Below are positions 9,341 through 18,363 of a stretch of DNA of 64,000 nt, one piece after another. The notes beneath the pieces are model-generated. The model was not told the origin of the DNA, made no database searches, and saw nothing but the letters and a program-made list of their open reading frames with translations. The DNA lies in contig NZ_KE007327.1 of the NCBI RefSeq assembly GCF_000397065.2, forward strand, positions 209,919-273,918, in the 5' to 3' direction. The translations under genes and the position numbers were made by a program. This DNA is from Marinobacter lipolyticus SM19 (lineage in GTDB: Bacteria; Pseudomonadota; Gammaproteobacteria; Pseudomonadales; Oleiphilaceae). How positions within the stretch are numbered: position 1 is the first letter of the stretch; each line of letters starts with the position of its first letter.

Positions 9341-11305
9341 TCAGACGGCGCCGGATATATTGACGACTTTCTGTTGAATCAGCGTGGGGGCGGGCTTGCG
9401 GATTTGCCGATGCATAGCGTCCGCCAGTTCCAGTTGCCGGCACAAATCGCTTATGGCGTTCTGCAGGCGTTCTCGCTCGGCACGACTGTCTCGATCATTA
9501 CGTACCATGTCTCTCAGGCGTCGGATCTGGTGTTCCAGAAGCTGCTTCTGTTCCATCGAATACTGCATGATCGGTAGCAGGGCCTCCGACGGCCAGCGTT
9601 CCACATCGTTCCTGGCTCTTTGATGCAGGGTACGGGCTTCATTGACCATGACATTGAAGAAGCGCCTGACCAGCACGGATTGTTCGGCCAGCAGGTTTTT
9701 TGGGTTGGCCCGGAAACGCCGGGCTTTCTTGCGCAGTTCTCTGAGGGAAATGATATGGCGGCCTGAACGCAGGGGAATGGGCTCCAGGTGACGGGCGCGG
9801 GTGTCTTCGTTATAACGACGGTAGATGGCTCCGACCATCTTTTCCGCCAGTAAGCCCTCGCTCATGAGGTTGTTCAGGTCGCTTTCCAATAGCTCGAAAA
9901 AATGTTCCATGCCACGGTTCATGCCGACGGTCGTCCAGCTTTTTGACATGATTGTACGAACTTTGCTGGCGTGTGCTTCAAACCGCTGCTCATCGACCAG
10001 CTTTTTCAGCATTTCGCCCTGGGATTCCATCAGTCGACGGCTGGAACGCAGGGTGATCAGTTTCTTGTAGTAGAAGTCGTAGTCGTTCTGGGCCCGGTCA
10101 GCGAGGCGGCGCAACGCTTCCTTGTCCATGGTGACGCCGGAACAGGCGTGTAGTTCCTCTTCCAGGGCATCAAGGCGGGTTTGCATGGCGGCCTGACTGT
10201 TCTGCAGCATGCCCAGCAGATCGTTGATCAGGCTCTGGGTGATCAGTTCTTCCTTGTGCATCAGGATGCGTTTGACGATCAGCTGTTCCAGCTGGTCCAG
10301 ATTGGAGCGGTCAAGCAGGTCCGGATTCTGCTTGATGCGGGCTATGAGGCCTTGCTTGGCTGACAGCGGAATGACATCACCACTGCGGATGCCAAGATGG
10401 TCCGCCGTGTACCCGCAAACCCGGTCAATGGCGTCGCGGGTGTGCTGCTCGCCCTGAAGGTCGTCCCAGAGCACGTCGATCTTGTTGAGTACAGCGAACC
10501 GGCCAGCACGATGATCGGCATGCTCGGTGTCGATGTGGTCCTTCCAGATGGTCATGTCACTGGCGGTGACTCCGGTGTCGGCGCTGAGAAGGAAAATGAT
10601 GGCATGAGCCCGCGGCAGCATGCTGATGGTCAGTTCGGGTTCCGATCCCAGGGCATTCAGGCCGGGTGTGTCGAGAATACGCAGGCCGCGTTCGAACAAC
10701 GGGTGACGGATGCTGATCTGGGCGTTGCGCCAGGCGGGAACCAGTACGTTGCCGGGGTTGTTCCGGTCGTGCTCCAGCATGTTTTCGTCGAAGCCCAGGT
10801 TCCGTGCCTCAGCGGGGGTAACGCTTTTGACCCGTGCAACCTCGGCGAGGACTTCCCGCATGACATCGGGGTTGCGCTCGTCCAGCTCATGTTTGACCCA
10901 GCGGTCGGGCTGCTTTCGAAGCTGATGCAATGACAGCTCCCCGGTGCGGGTTTCGATAGGGAGGAGTAACAGATAGTTGGCGTTTTCGGTGCGATCAAAG
11001 AACAGCTCCGTAGGGCACATGGTCGTGCGTCCAGCCTGGGACGGCAGCATGCGCTGGCCATACTCGGAGAAAAACAGGGCATTGATCAGTTCGGTTTTGC
11101 CACGGGAGTATTCCCCGACAAAGGCAATGGTCAGTTCGTCTTCGATCAATAATTCCAGGCCGTGCCGGATGCGGCGGCTCACGTCCTCTGAGAACAGGTT
11201 GTTATCCTGCAACCACAATCGATATCGACCTATCTGGCGGATCAGTTCCTTTTTCCAATTGTGGTAGGCCTCTACCTGCTGCGACAGAGTTCCTTGTTTG
11301 TTCAT
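9341..11305 (-). CDS. Dynamin-like large GTPase
   Basis: A 654-residue dynamin-family protein. The GTPase domain has the P-loop GEYSRGKT at residues 64-71, the G3 motif DTPGL and the G4 motif NKID. It is followed by a long helical region rich in charged residues and heptads, typical of the stalk and assembly domains. No obvious transmembrane paddle is seen. Bacterial dynamin-like proteins act in membrane surveillance, phage defence or membrane remodelling, and the role here is not known. The ATG chosen has AAGGAA before it; an ATG 15 codons upstream lacks a ribosome-binding site. It lies between metX and yggT, where Pseudomonas has no such gene to my knowledge. Confidence 0.85.
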   Translation of the reverse strand: MNKQGTLSQQVEAYHNWKKELIRQIGRYRLWLQDNNLFSEDVSRRIRHGLELLIEDELTIAFVGEYSRGKTELINALFFSEYGQRMLPSQAGRTTMCPTELFFDRTENANYLLLLPIETRTGELSLHQLRKQPDRWVKHELDERNPDVMREVLAEVARVKSVTPAEARNLGFDENMLEHDRNNPGNVLVPAWRNAQISIRHPLFERGLRILDTPGLNALGSEPELTISMLPRAHAIIFLLSADTGVTASDMTIWKDHIDTEHADHRAGRFAVLNKIDVLWDDLQGEQHTRDAIDRVCGYTADHLGIRSGDVIPLSAKQGLIARIKQNPDLLDRSNLDQLEQLIVKRILMHKEELITQSLINDLLGMLQNSQAAMQTRLDALEEELHACSGVTMDKEALRRLADRAQNDYDFYYKKLITLRSSRRLMESQGEMLKKLVDEQRFEAHASKVRTIMSKSWTTVGMNRGMEHFFELLESDLNNLMSEGLLAEKMVGAIYRRYNEDTRARHLEPIPLRSGRHIISLRELRKKARRFRANPKNLLAEQSVLVRRFFNVMVNEARTLHQRARNDVERWPSEALLPIMQYSMEQKQLLEHQIRRLRDMVRNDRDSRAERERLQNAISDLCRQLELADAMHRQIRKPAPTLIQQKVVNISGAV

Positions 11306-11528
11306 CGGAATTTCCTTCTGCGCGACTTCCGGGTAACGGTGTTGTTGCATTAATTAAAGGTAATAGTATCCCAATTTTTGTGGGTGTCTTTGTGAGCTAA
11401 AAGGGATGTATATAGCAGGGCAGCAGGTGTTGGTCAAAAAAAGCCGCAAAATCAACAGGATGAAGTGGCGGCTCTGGAATGATGTTTTGCGTTGATAACT
11501 GTAACGAAATGTATTTCCGAGACCTGGT

Positions 11529-12110
11529 TTACATTCCGGCCAGGGCACCCATGCCGGCACCGATCTTCAGGTGGTTGATAACCACCGATATCACGTTAAG
11601 GATCAGGAACACGACAATGGGCGACAGATCCAGGCCACCCATGGACGGTATCACGTTGCGTACCGGGCGCATGACCGGCTCGGTAATCTGAGCCACCAGT
11701 TGAATGGCGGGATGATGGCTGCTGGGGGCAATCCAGCTGACAATGACCACGGCAATCACCGACCAGAAGTAAATCTTGACGACGAGATCCAGCACGTTAA
11801 GGGCTGCCCACACCAGCAGGGTGATCGGATTAATGCTCGGTATGCCGCTGTTCATGGCCACCAGGATCAGCAGGAACGCGATGGCCTGAATGACGATTGC
11901 AAGCACCAGTGCGGCACCGTCGATGCCTCCCCAGCCCGGAATGACTTTCCGCAGCGGCCGTAGCAGAGGGTTGGTGGCTTTCACCACGAACTGGGAAATG
12001 GGATTGTAGAAATCCGCTCTCGCCAGCTGCAGCAGAAAGCGCAGCAGGACGATGGTCATGTAGAAGGTCGACGCGATGAGCAGGATCGTGATCAGAATGT
12101 CAGCCAGCAT
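11529..12110 (-). CDS. yggT: YggT family membrane protein
   Basis: A 193-residue inner-membrane protein with two YGGT repeats. Each has a pair of hydrophobic helices around the conserved ADFYNPISQFVVKATNPLLRP or SHHPAIQLVAQITEPVMRPVRN segment. YggT proteins are linked to osmotic tolerance and cell-envelope organisation, but their mechanism is unclear. It follows proC with a long inverted repeat in the gap. The yggS-proC-yggT order is conserved in many proteobacteria. Confidence 0.92.
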   Translation of the reverse strand: MLADILITILLIASTFYMTIVLLRFLLQLARADFYNPISQFVVKATNPLLRPLRKVIPGWGGIDGAALVLAIVIQAIAFLLILVAMNSGIPSINPITLLVWAALNVLDLVVKIYFWSVIAVVIVSWIAPSSHHPAIQLVAQITEPVMRPVRNVIPSMGGLDLSPIVVFLILNVISVVINHLKIGAGMGALAGM

Positions 12111-12146
12111 GAAGCCGTGTCTCCGTTATCGGTTACTGTTTGCCTT

Positions 12147-12224
12147 GGAGCCTCTGAATAACTCCTGAATCGCCTCTGCGCGCTCTGAAAGCCAGAGGCG
12201 ATCCAGGAGTTGTTCAGAGGCTCC
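12147..12224. repeat. Long inverted repeat between proC and yggT
   Basis: Two 32-base arms (12147-12178 and 12193-12224) are inverted copies with only two mismatches, separated by a 14-base loop. The outer end is GGAGCCTCTGAATAACTCCT. The right arm includes the last codons and stop of proC. The transcript would form a very stable hairpin inside the proC-yggT operon. The arrangement looks like a MITE or paired insertion-sequence ends, or a processing hairpin; no T-run follows on either strand. Confidence 0.9.
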
Positions 12225-13044
12225 TCAATTCTTTGGCCATTTCTTCAGAGCGTGAGAATGCCGCGGAATAGGCTTTTTTGACCAGATCCCGCAGGCCACC
12301 GTCCTCAAAGGTATGGATCGCACGCTCGGTGGTGCCCCCCGGGGACATCACGTTACGTTTCAGTTGCGCCGGGTCGTGCTCGCTGCGACCGGCCATTTCT
12401 GCGGCGCCTGCCATGGTCTGGATCGCCAGTTGGCGGGCCGTCTCCGGAGCAATGCCGGCCTCTGTGGCCGCATCTTCCAGAGCTTCAAGCATCAGGAAAA
12501 AGTAGGCGGGGCCACTGCCCGACAGGGCTGTGACGGCGTGCAGCAGGGATTCCTCATCAACCCAGAGAGCGGAACCGATGCTGTTGAAGACGGTTTCGAC
12601 CATCTTCTTCTGTTTGTCGCTGACCTGATCGTTGGCGAACAGTCCGGCGGCGCCTTTGCCAACCAGGGAGGGCGTATTGGGCATAACCCGGGCCAGTGGC
12701 AGGCCACCGCCGAGCCATTCGTCCAGTGTGTCGGCTTCCAGGCCGGCGGCAATGGAGACCATCAGCGGGCGGGTATTCTGTACCACCGGGGCGATGTCGC
12801 GGCAGACATCCGCCATGACCTGAGGTTTCACCGCCAGAATCACCATGTCGGCCTGCTGGGCGCAGTAGCGGTTATCCGTGGTCACGCTGACTCCGAAACG
12901 CTTGCGAATGGACTGCAGGTGACTGTCATCGGGAGCGCTGACCCAGATATCGGCTCCTTTGAAACCGTTGTCCAGCATACCGCCAATGATGGCGCTGGCC
13001 ATGTTGCCTGCCCCGATAAACGAAATGGTTGGTGATGTGCTCAA
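12214..13044 (-). CDS. proC: Pyrroline-5-carboxylate reductase ProC
   Basis: NAD(P)H-dependent enzyme that makes proline from pyrroline-5-carboxylate in the cytoplasm. The 276-residue protein starts with the Rossmann motif ISFIGAGNMASAIIGGM, and the C-terminal dimer domain has the ProC signature LSGSGPAYFFLMLEAL and PGGTTERAI. The start codon is TTG, supported by GGAG seven bases upstream; no better in-frame ATG exists before the Rossmann motif. The final codons lie inside the 32-bp inverted repeat, so the C-terminus ELRSL may be partly encoded by an inserted element. Confidence 0.95.
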   Translation of the reverse strand: MSTSPTISFIGAGNMASAIIGGMLDNGFKGADIWVSAPDDSHLQSIRKRFGVSVTTDNRYCAQQADMVILAVKPQVMADVCRDIAPVVQNTRPLMVSIAAGLEADTLDEWLGGGLPLARVMPNTPSLVGKGAAGLFANDQVSDKQKKMVETVFNSIGSALWVDEESLLHAVTALSGSGPAYFFLMLEALEDAATEAGIAPETARQLAIQTMAGAAEMAGRSEHDPAQLKRNVMSPGGTTERAIHTFEDGGLRDLVKKAYSAAFSRSEEMAKELRSL

Positions 13045-13106
13045 AGTTCACTCCACAAGTTGATCTGTCGTTGATCCGGCCCCGATGATAACAGGAACTG
13101 GCCGAT

Positions 13107-13811
13107 TCAGCTCTTTGGTGACCGTTTGCCGAAGAGGGCGGTACCAACGCGAACCCAGGTAGCCCCTTCTTCTATGGCCGTTTCCATATCCCCGGACATG
13201 CCCATTGAAAGTGTATCCAGGGGCCCGGCTTCGGGCTGGGCCTGGCGCAGGGTTTTCAGAGCATTGGCCAGTTTGCGGAAACTGGCCCGCAGTTTTGCCT
13301 CCGGCTGGTTGGGGGCTGGTATGGCCATCAGTCCCCGGAGGCGGAGATTGGGCAGCTCACCGATGGCGCTGGCCAACCCTTCCAGTTCTTCGAGCGAACA
13401 CCCGGATTTGCTCTCTTCTTCATTGATATTGACCTGCAGGCAAATATTCAAGGGCGGCAGGTCGGAATTCCGTTGCTCGCTCAGGCGGCAGGCAATTTTC
13501 AGGCGGTCGACACTGTGGACCCAGGAAAACGCATTGGCAATCTGGCGGGTCTTGTTGGATTGGATGGGGCCGATAAAGTGCCAGTCAATGCCTGGCAAAT
13601 CCTCCAGCGCGGCAATCTTGTCCAGGGCCTCCTGCAGATAATTCTCGCCAAAGGCTGTTTGGCCGGCGGCTGCAGCTTCCCTGAGGTCTTCTGCTGCACG
13701 TGTCTTGCTGACTGCCAACAGGTGCACAGAACCGGGAGGCCGCCCGGCTTTCAATGTTGCTTTTTGTATGCGTCGGGTTACGCTCCCGATGTTGTCTGCT
13801 ATGCTGCTCAT
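13107..13811 (-). CDS. yggS: PLP homeostasis protein YggS (PLPBP)
   Basis: Single-domain alanine-racemase-fold protein that binds pyridoxal phosphate and buffers vitamin B6 and amino-acid pools. Its 234 residues are typical. The PLP lysine is in LLAVSKTRA, and HFIGPIQSNKTR and GLMAIP are family motifs; the phosphate site is in LSMGMSGDMETAIEEG. The start used is the ATG giving MSSIADNIGSVTRRI; an upstream in-frame ATG would add ten poorly conserved residues. It is divergent from pilT and upstream of proC. Confidence 0.94.
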   Translation of the reverse strand: MSSIADNIGSVTRRIQKATLKAGRPPGSVHLLAVSKTRAAEDLREAAAAGQTAFGENYLQEALDKIAALEDLPGIDWHFIGPIQSNKTRQIANAFSWVHSVDRLKIACRLSEQRNSDLPPLNICLQVNINEEESKSGCSLEELEGLASAIGELPNLRLRGLMAIPAPNQPEAKLRASFRKLANALKTLRQAQPEAGPLDTLSMGMSGDMETAIEEGATWVRVGTALFGKRSPKS

Positions 13812-13958
13812 AGTGTGAATCCGCCGAGTCCGGTCTGTCACTGTCTCGCTGACACGTTACCCGCAGGTTACTGAAATGCCAAGTGATACTGAATGCGGGG
13901 GCCGTACCGGATCTGGCTCCAGACCGGGATAAAAGAAAAACGCCTTCCGAGGAAATCT

Positions 13959-14993
13959 ATGGATATTACTGAACTGCTTGCCTTCTCGGCCAAACAGGGT
14001 GCGTCTGACTTGCACCTGTCCGCCGGATTGCCCCCGATGATTCGTGTTGATGGCGATGTGCGTCGGATCAACCTTCCGCCCATGGAGCACAAAGAAGTCC
14101 ACGGGCTGATTTACGACATCATGAACGACAAGCAGCGGAAGGACTACGAAGAATTTTTCGAGACCGATTTTTCCTTTGAAGTTCCCGGTGTCGCCCGCTT
14201 CCGTGTCAACGCCTTCAACCAGAACCGGGGTGCGGGTGCGGTATTCCGGACCATCCCGTCCAAGGTCCTGACGATGGAAGATCTGGGCATGGGGCAGGTC
14301 TTCAAGGACGTGTCCTCGGTACCGCGGGGGCTGGTGCTGGTGACAGGCCCGACGGGTTCCGGTAAGTCCACGACCCTGGCGGCGATGATCGACTACATCA
14401 ATGACAGTCGTTATGAGCATGTCCTCACCATCGAGGACCCCATCGAATTCGTGCATGAATCCAAGAAGTGCCTGGTCAACCAGCGCGAAGTGCACCGGGA
14501 TACCCTGGGCTTTAACGAAGCATTGCGCTCGGCCCTGCGGGAAGACCCCGACATTATCCTGGTGGGCGAATTGCGGGATCTGGAAACCATCCGCCTGGCG
14601 CTGACCGCGGCGGAAACCGGTCATCTGGTATTCGGCACCCTGCACACCACCTCCGCGGCCAAGACCATTGACCGGGTAGTTGACGTGTTCCCGGCGGAAG
14701 AAAAGTCCATGGTCCGTTCCATGCTGTCGGAATCCCTGCAGGCGGTTATCTCCCAGACCCTGATGAAGAAAATGGGTGGCGGCCGGATTGCCGCCCACGA
14801 AATCATGATCGGCACGGCGGCGATCCGCAACCTGATCCGGGAAGACAAGATCGCCCAGATGTACTCGTCTATCCAGACCGGCGGTTCCATTGGCATGCAG
14901 ACCCTGGATCAATGCCTGGAGCGCCTGTTGCAGAAAGGCCTTATCTCGCGTGAAGCGGCAAAGGCCAAGGCAAAAATGCCAGACAATTTCTGA
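13959..14993 (+). CDS. pilT: Type IV pilus retraction ATPase PilT
   Basis: Hexameric secretion-type ATPase that depolymerises type IV pili for twitching motility, DNA uptake and surface sensing. The 344-residue protein has an N-terminal PAS-like domain (SAKQGASDLHLSAGLPP), Walker A GPTGSGKSTTL, the Asp box and Walker B (DPDIILVGELRD), and the C-terminal AIRNLIRE motif needed for retraction. The start was set at the ATG after CGAGGAAATCT; an upstream in-frame start is unsupported. pilU follows, as in Pseudomonas. Confidence 0.97.
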   Translation: MDITELLAFSAKQGASDLHLSAGLPPMIRVDGDVRRINLPPMEHKEVHGLIYDIMNDKQRKDYEEFFETDFSFEVPGVARFRVNAFNQNRGAGAVFRTIPSKVLTMEDLGMGQVFKDVSSVPRGLVLVTGPTGSGKSTTLAAMIDYINDSRYEHVLTIEDPIEFVHESKKCLVNQREVHRDTLGFNEALRSALREDPDIILVGELRDLETIRLALTAAETGHLVFGTLHTTSAAKTIDRVVDVFPAEEKSMVRSMLSESLQAVISQTLMKKMGGGRIAAHEIMIGTAAIRNLIREDKIAQMYSSIQTGGSIGMQTLDQCLERLLQKGLISREAAKAKAKMPDNF

Positions 14994-15064
14994 TCTGGCC
15001 AGCAGGCACGAACAACGTATCCGGTGCGCCCTTGCACCATAGATCGACGAATAGGTAATAAGTC

Positions 15065-16186
15065 ATGGAATTCGAGAAACTGTTGCGGCTGATGGTGGAG
15101 AAGGGCGGTTCCGACCTGTTTATTACCGCTGGTGTGCCACCGAGCATGAAGGTGAACGGCAAGGTGCTCCCGGTCACCAAGAACGCTCTGACCCCAGAGC
15201 AAACCCGTGAGTTTGTCTACGGTGCCATGAACGACAGGCAGCGGGCCGAATTCGAGGAGAGCCACGAATGCAACTTTGCCATCAGTGCCCGGGGCATTGG
15301 CCGTTTCCGGGTGAGCGCCTTCTTCCAGCGTAACCTGTGTGGCATGGTACTGCGTCGGATCGAAGTGAAGATTCCCCTGATCGATGATCTCTCCCTGCCG
15401 GAGGTGATCAAGGACCTGGCGATGACCAAGCGGGGTCTGATCATGTTCGTCGGTGCCACCGGCACCGGCAAGTCCACATCCCTGGCAGCCATGTTGGGCC
15501 ACCGTAACCGTAACAGTCGTGGCCACATTATCTCTATTGAAGATCCCATCGAATTCGTCCACCAACACCACGGTTGCATCGTGACCCAGCGGGAAGTGGG
15601 GATTGATACCGAAAGTTTCGAGGTGGCCCTGAAGAACACGCTGCGCCAGGCGCCCGACGTTATCCTCATCGGTGAGGTGCGAACCCGCCAGACCATGGAG
15701 TACTCGGTGCAGTTCGCGGAAACCGGTCACCTGTGTCTGGCCACGCTCCACGCCAACAACGCCAACCAGGCGCTGGACCGCATCATCCAGTTCTTCCCGC
15801 CGGAACAGCACAATCAGATCTGGATGGATCTGTCTCTGAACCTCAAAGCCATTGTGGCCCAGCAGCTGATTCCGACCCCGGACGGTCAGGGCCGCAAGGC
15901 CGTAATCGAGGTACTGATCAACACCCCGCTGGTGGCGGATCTGATTCGTAAGGCCGAAGTGCACAAGCTCAAGGAATTGATGTCCAAGTCCAATGAAGCC
16001 GGTATGCAGACCTTCGATCAGGCGCTTTACAAGCTTTATGCTGAAGGCTCGATCACCTACGAGGATGCCCTGGCTCACGCGGATTCCGCCAATGACCTGC
16101 GCCTGATGATCAAGCTTGGTACTGATGCCCAGGGCGCCGACCAGCTGTCATCATCCGTGGATAAGTTGTCGATTCAGGACGATTGA
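15065..16186 (+). CDS. pilU: PilT-dependent retraction ATPase PilU
   Basis: A paralogue of PilT, 373 residues, with Walker A GATGTGKSTSL, Walker B (PDVILIGEVRTRQTM) and a longer, divergent C-terminal tail ending in KLSIQDD. PilU supports PilT under high load in twitching motility and DNA uptake and cannot usually replace it. It follows pilT by 71 bp and is probably co-transcribed. A hairpin overlaps its stop codon. Confidence 0.95.
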   Translation: MEFEKLLRLMVEKGGSDLFITAGVPPSMKVNGKVLPVTKNALTPEQTREFVYGAMNDRQRAEFEESHECNFAISARGIGRFRVSAFFQRNLCGMVLRRIEVKIPLIDDLSLPEVIKDLAMTKRGLIMFVGATGTGKSTSLAAMLGHRNRNSRGHIISIEDPIEFVHQHHGCIVTQREVGIDTESFEVALKNTLRQAPDVILIGEVRTRQTMEYSVQFAETGHLCLATLHANNANQALDRIIQFFPPEQHNQIWMDLSLNLKAIVAQQLIPTPDGQGRKAVIEVLINTPLVADLIRKAEVHKLKELMSKSNEAGMQTFDQALYKLYAEGSITYEDALAHADSANDLRLMIKLGTDAQGADQLSSSVDKLSIQDD

Positions 16187-16198
16187 TCAGTCGTCCTG
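16175..16198 (+). terminator. Hairpin at the end of pilU
   Basis: CAGGACGA and TCGTCCTG form an 8-bp stem around an 8-base loop that contains the pilU stop codon. Only a weak T-rich stretch follows, so intrinsic termination is uncertain. Confidence 0.4.
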
Positions 16199-16252
16199 CG
16201 GATTAGACTTTAGTATGAAATGATTAGCCTCCCGAACCAGTAGGGATGGCAT

Positions 16253-16282
16253 TTGAGGCCATTGGCCCGAGATGCGTATACT
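16253..16282 (+). promoter_or_regulatory. Sigma-70 promoter of the FadL-like gene
   Basis: TTGAGG, an 18-bp spacer and TATACT match the -35 and -10 boxes. The -10 box ends 26 bp before the start codon, which is preceded by a strong AGGAGG, so the transcript would have a short leader. Confidence 0.55.
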
Positions 16283-16308
16283 CCGCCGCCAAATTAACAG
16301 GAGGAAGT

Positions 16309-17730
16309 ATGCGCCATAACAAAACCAATCTCTTTTATGCCATCCGTTTGGTCACCCTGGCGTTCGCTGCGGCCCCCGTCAGTGTTCTGGCCGGTGGTTT
16401 TGCCTTGAATGAGCAAAGCGCCAGCGCCATGGGTGTTGCCAATGCCGGCACCGCCGCCAATCCCGAGAACGCGACCACCGTGCTGTTCAACCCAGCGGGC
16501 ATGAGCCAGCTGTCTGGTACGAACCTCTCATTCGGCGCAGCTGTGCTGGATATTGATGCGGAAGCGAAACGGGGTGTAGAAGCTACCAGTCAGCTGGGGC
16601 TTCCGGTACAGGGTTCGCGTGGTGGAGATATTGCAGACCCGGCGGTACTCCCGAACGTGTACATGACTCATGAAGTCAGTGATTCCGTCGATATCGGTTT
16701 CGGTATTCATGCGCCGTTCGGCCTGGCTGCGGATTACGACGATGACTTTACGGGGCGCTTCTTTGCTGATGAAACGGAGTTGACTGCGATCTCCTTCAGC
16801 CCGTCCATTTCCGTTAACAACGGCAAGGGGCTGTCCATGGGGGCAGGAATCAACATCATTTATGCGGAAGGCAAGTTGACGCGGTTCATGGATAACTCGC
16901 TGGCCAGTTTTGCTGTGACGGCTCCGAGCGGCAACCCGGATCCCGGATTTTATGATCAGGGATATGCCAACATTGAAGGGGACGATGTTGGCGTCACCTT
17001 CCGTGTGGGTTTTCTGTATGAACTGTCTGAGAGAACCCAGTTCGGTTTGTCCGCCCAAACAGGTACCGAGCTGAATCTTGAGGGTGACGCCGATCTGACC
17101 GGCTATGTGAACCCGGCTGCCGGCGTGGTTACCCCAACCAGTGTTTCCGAGAAGGTGCAGGTGCCGCTGGCGATTCCTGAAAGCATTACCCTGGGCGCAC
17201 GCCATCAGCTGACGGATGCCGTAACGGTCCTGGCTGGAGCGACTTATGCGAAGTGGAGCCGCTTTGAAGAGTTGGATATCGTAAGCCGTGAAGCGGGTGG
17301 GGAGATTACCCGCGCGCCGCAGGAAGGTGCGGTACTGAGTCATATTACCGAAAAGTGGCAGAATACCTGGCAGTTCAACCTTGGTGGTATCTGGCAGGCG
17401 ACTCCGGAGTGGGCCTTAAAGGCCGGATATGCCTTTGATGAGTCACCGGTGAATGAAGACTTTGTGACGGCGCGGATTCCCTCCAACGATCGTCACTGGC
17501 TGACTCTCGGTGCCCAGTGGGCCGACCATAGCAGTGGCTGGACCGTTGATGTGGCGGCCGGCACCCTGATCTTCGACGGTAATGGCAAAGTGGACGAGCG
17601 CAACTACCAGCATGAGAACCCGTCGCAGGTCGCCCAGCTACCTACGGGCACTGAAGATCCGAGCAACTACCGGGGTGAGTACGAACTCGACGCCTGGAGT
17701 GCGGGTATCCAGGTCAGCAAGTCGTTCTAA
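16309..17730 (+). CDS. FadL-family outer-membrane transporter
   Basis: A 473-residue beta-barrel porin of the FadL/TodX family, which moves long-chain fatty acids or other hydrophobic compounds through a lateral opening. A signal peptide ends near VLA-GGFALNEQ (about residue 29), and the mature N-terminus has the plug motif GFALNEQSASAMGVANAG and the conserved NPAGM. The last residue is phenylalanine, as usual for barrel proteins. AGGAGG before the ATG fixes the start. A second, more distant FadL relative lies near 43 kb. The substrate cannot be told from sequence. Confidence 0.93.
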   Translation: MRHNKTNLFYAIRLVTLAFAAAPVSVLAGGFALNEQSASAMGVANAGTAANPENATTVLFNPAGMSQLSGTNLSFGAAVLDIDAEAKRGVEATSQLGLPVQGSRGGDIADPAVLPNVYMTHEVSDSVDIGFGIHAPFGLAADYDDDFTGRFFADETELTAISFSPSISVNNGKGLSMGAGINIIYAEGKLTRFMDNSLASFAVTAPSGNPDPGFYDQGYANIEGDDVGVTFRVGFLYELSERTQFGLSAQTGTELNLEGDADLTGYVNPAAGVVTPTSVSEKVQVPLAIPESITLGARHQLTDAVTVLAGATYAKWSRFEELDIVSREAGGEITRAPQEGAVLSHITEKWQNTWQFNLGGIWQATPEWALKAGYAFDESPVNEDFVTARIPSNDRHWLTLGAQWADHSSGWTVDVAAGTLIFDGNGKVDERNYQHENPSQVAQLPTGTEDPSNYRGEYELDAWSAGIQVSKSF

Positions 17731-17745
17731 GCGGATGATGCTGAC

Positions 17746-17769
17746 TGGCTGACCGGATCCGGTCAGCCA
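17746..17769. terminator. Perfect 24-bp palindrome between convergent genes
   Basis: TGGCTGACCGGA is followed directly by its exact reverse complement. It lies 16 bp after the FadL-like gene and overlaps the stop region of the convergent small gene. The place suggests a shared bidirectional terminator, but there is no T-run on either side. Confidence 0.5.
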
Positions 17770-18140
17770 ACCACCTGGCCACGATAAATCACCTTGGTGC
17801 GTCGTGGTCGGGCTTTTTCTCTCTCCTGATGGCTGTTCTTGTCATCACTCTCTTCCGCTATAGCTTGCCCGCGGTAGGTTCGCTTTGCGTCTTCAGTTTT
17901 GTCGGTCTCAAGGTCCGCGATATCGAGATGAGGTACCCGCTCTTTCAGGGTTTCCCAGGTGCGTATCAACTGGTTTGAACGTGTTTTACTGGCGTAGTCT
18001 GCCAGCCTTTGCTCGAGATGCTCCTCGGTGAGGTGCAGCTTGACCCCGAACTCGGCGTGAATCATTCGACGGCACTGGTGGACGAGTTTGAGCAGGCCAG
18101 GGTCCAGTAGCCAGCTTCGTTCAGATGCCAGAGATGTCAT
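17763..18140 (-). CDS. Hypothetical protein with a repeated YRGQ motif
   Basis: A 125-residue soluble protein I do not recognise. The first 75 residues are helical and basic; the rest is charged and probably disordered. The motif YRGQ appears twice, in KRTYRGQAIAEE and at the extreme C-terminus in TKVIYRGQVVG, on either side of an acidic/basic linker. It resembles the short YRG motif of DUF4278-type proteins, but that link is only a guess. The ATG is preceded by GAGG. It converges on the FadL-like gene and lies about 220 bp after polA. Confidence 0.75.
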   Translation of the reverse strand: MTSLASERSWLLDPGLLKLVHQCRRMIHAEFGVKLHLTEEHLEQRLADYASKTRSNQLIRTWETLKERVPHLDIADLETDKTEDAKRTYRGQAIAEESDDKNSHQEREKARPRRTKVIYRGQVVG

Positions 18141-18329
18141 GGTAACGGCCTCGGAAAAGAATTGTCACAACCTGGCTCCAGTGTGGATATGGGAGCCGAC
18201 AGGCAAATAGCTAGCGAATTTCATGCCGTATCGTGAGGGCCCGCCGTTGTTGGGGTGGCGGTGTATAAGGCGGGCCGAAACGGGGCATTTTGACCGGAGT
18301 CTGCCCCAAAATGGTACCAGTAGGAGTTG

Positions 18330-18357
18330 GGCGGGCCGGATGGTAGCCCGGCCCGCC
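18330..18357 (-). terminator. GC-rich hairpin after polA
   Basis: GGCGGGCCGG and CCGGCCCGCC form a perfect 10-bp stem with an 8-base loop a few bases beyond the polA stop codon. No U-run follows on the minus strand, so it may act with Rho or as a 3' stabiliser. Confidence 0.5.
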
Positions 18358-18363
18358 TGCAAA

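Noticed and set aside
13857..16078. Two long frames (351 and 389 codons) antisense to pilT and pilU
   Set aside because: They exactly mirror two strongly conserved ATPase genes and lack ribosome-binding sites and recognisable motifs.
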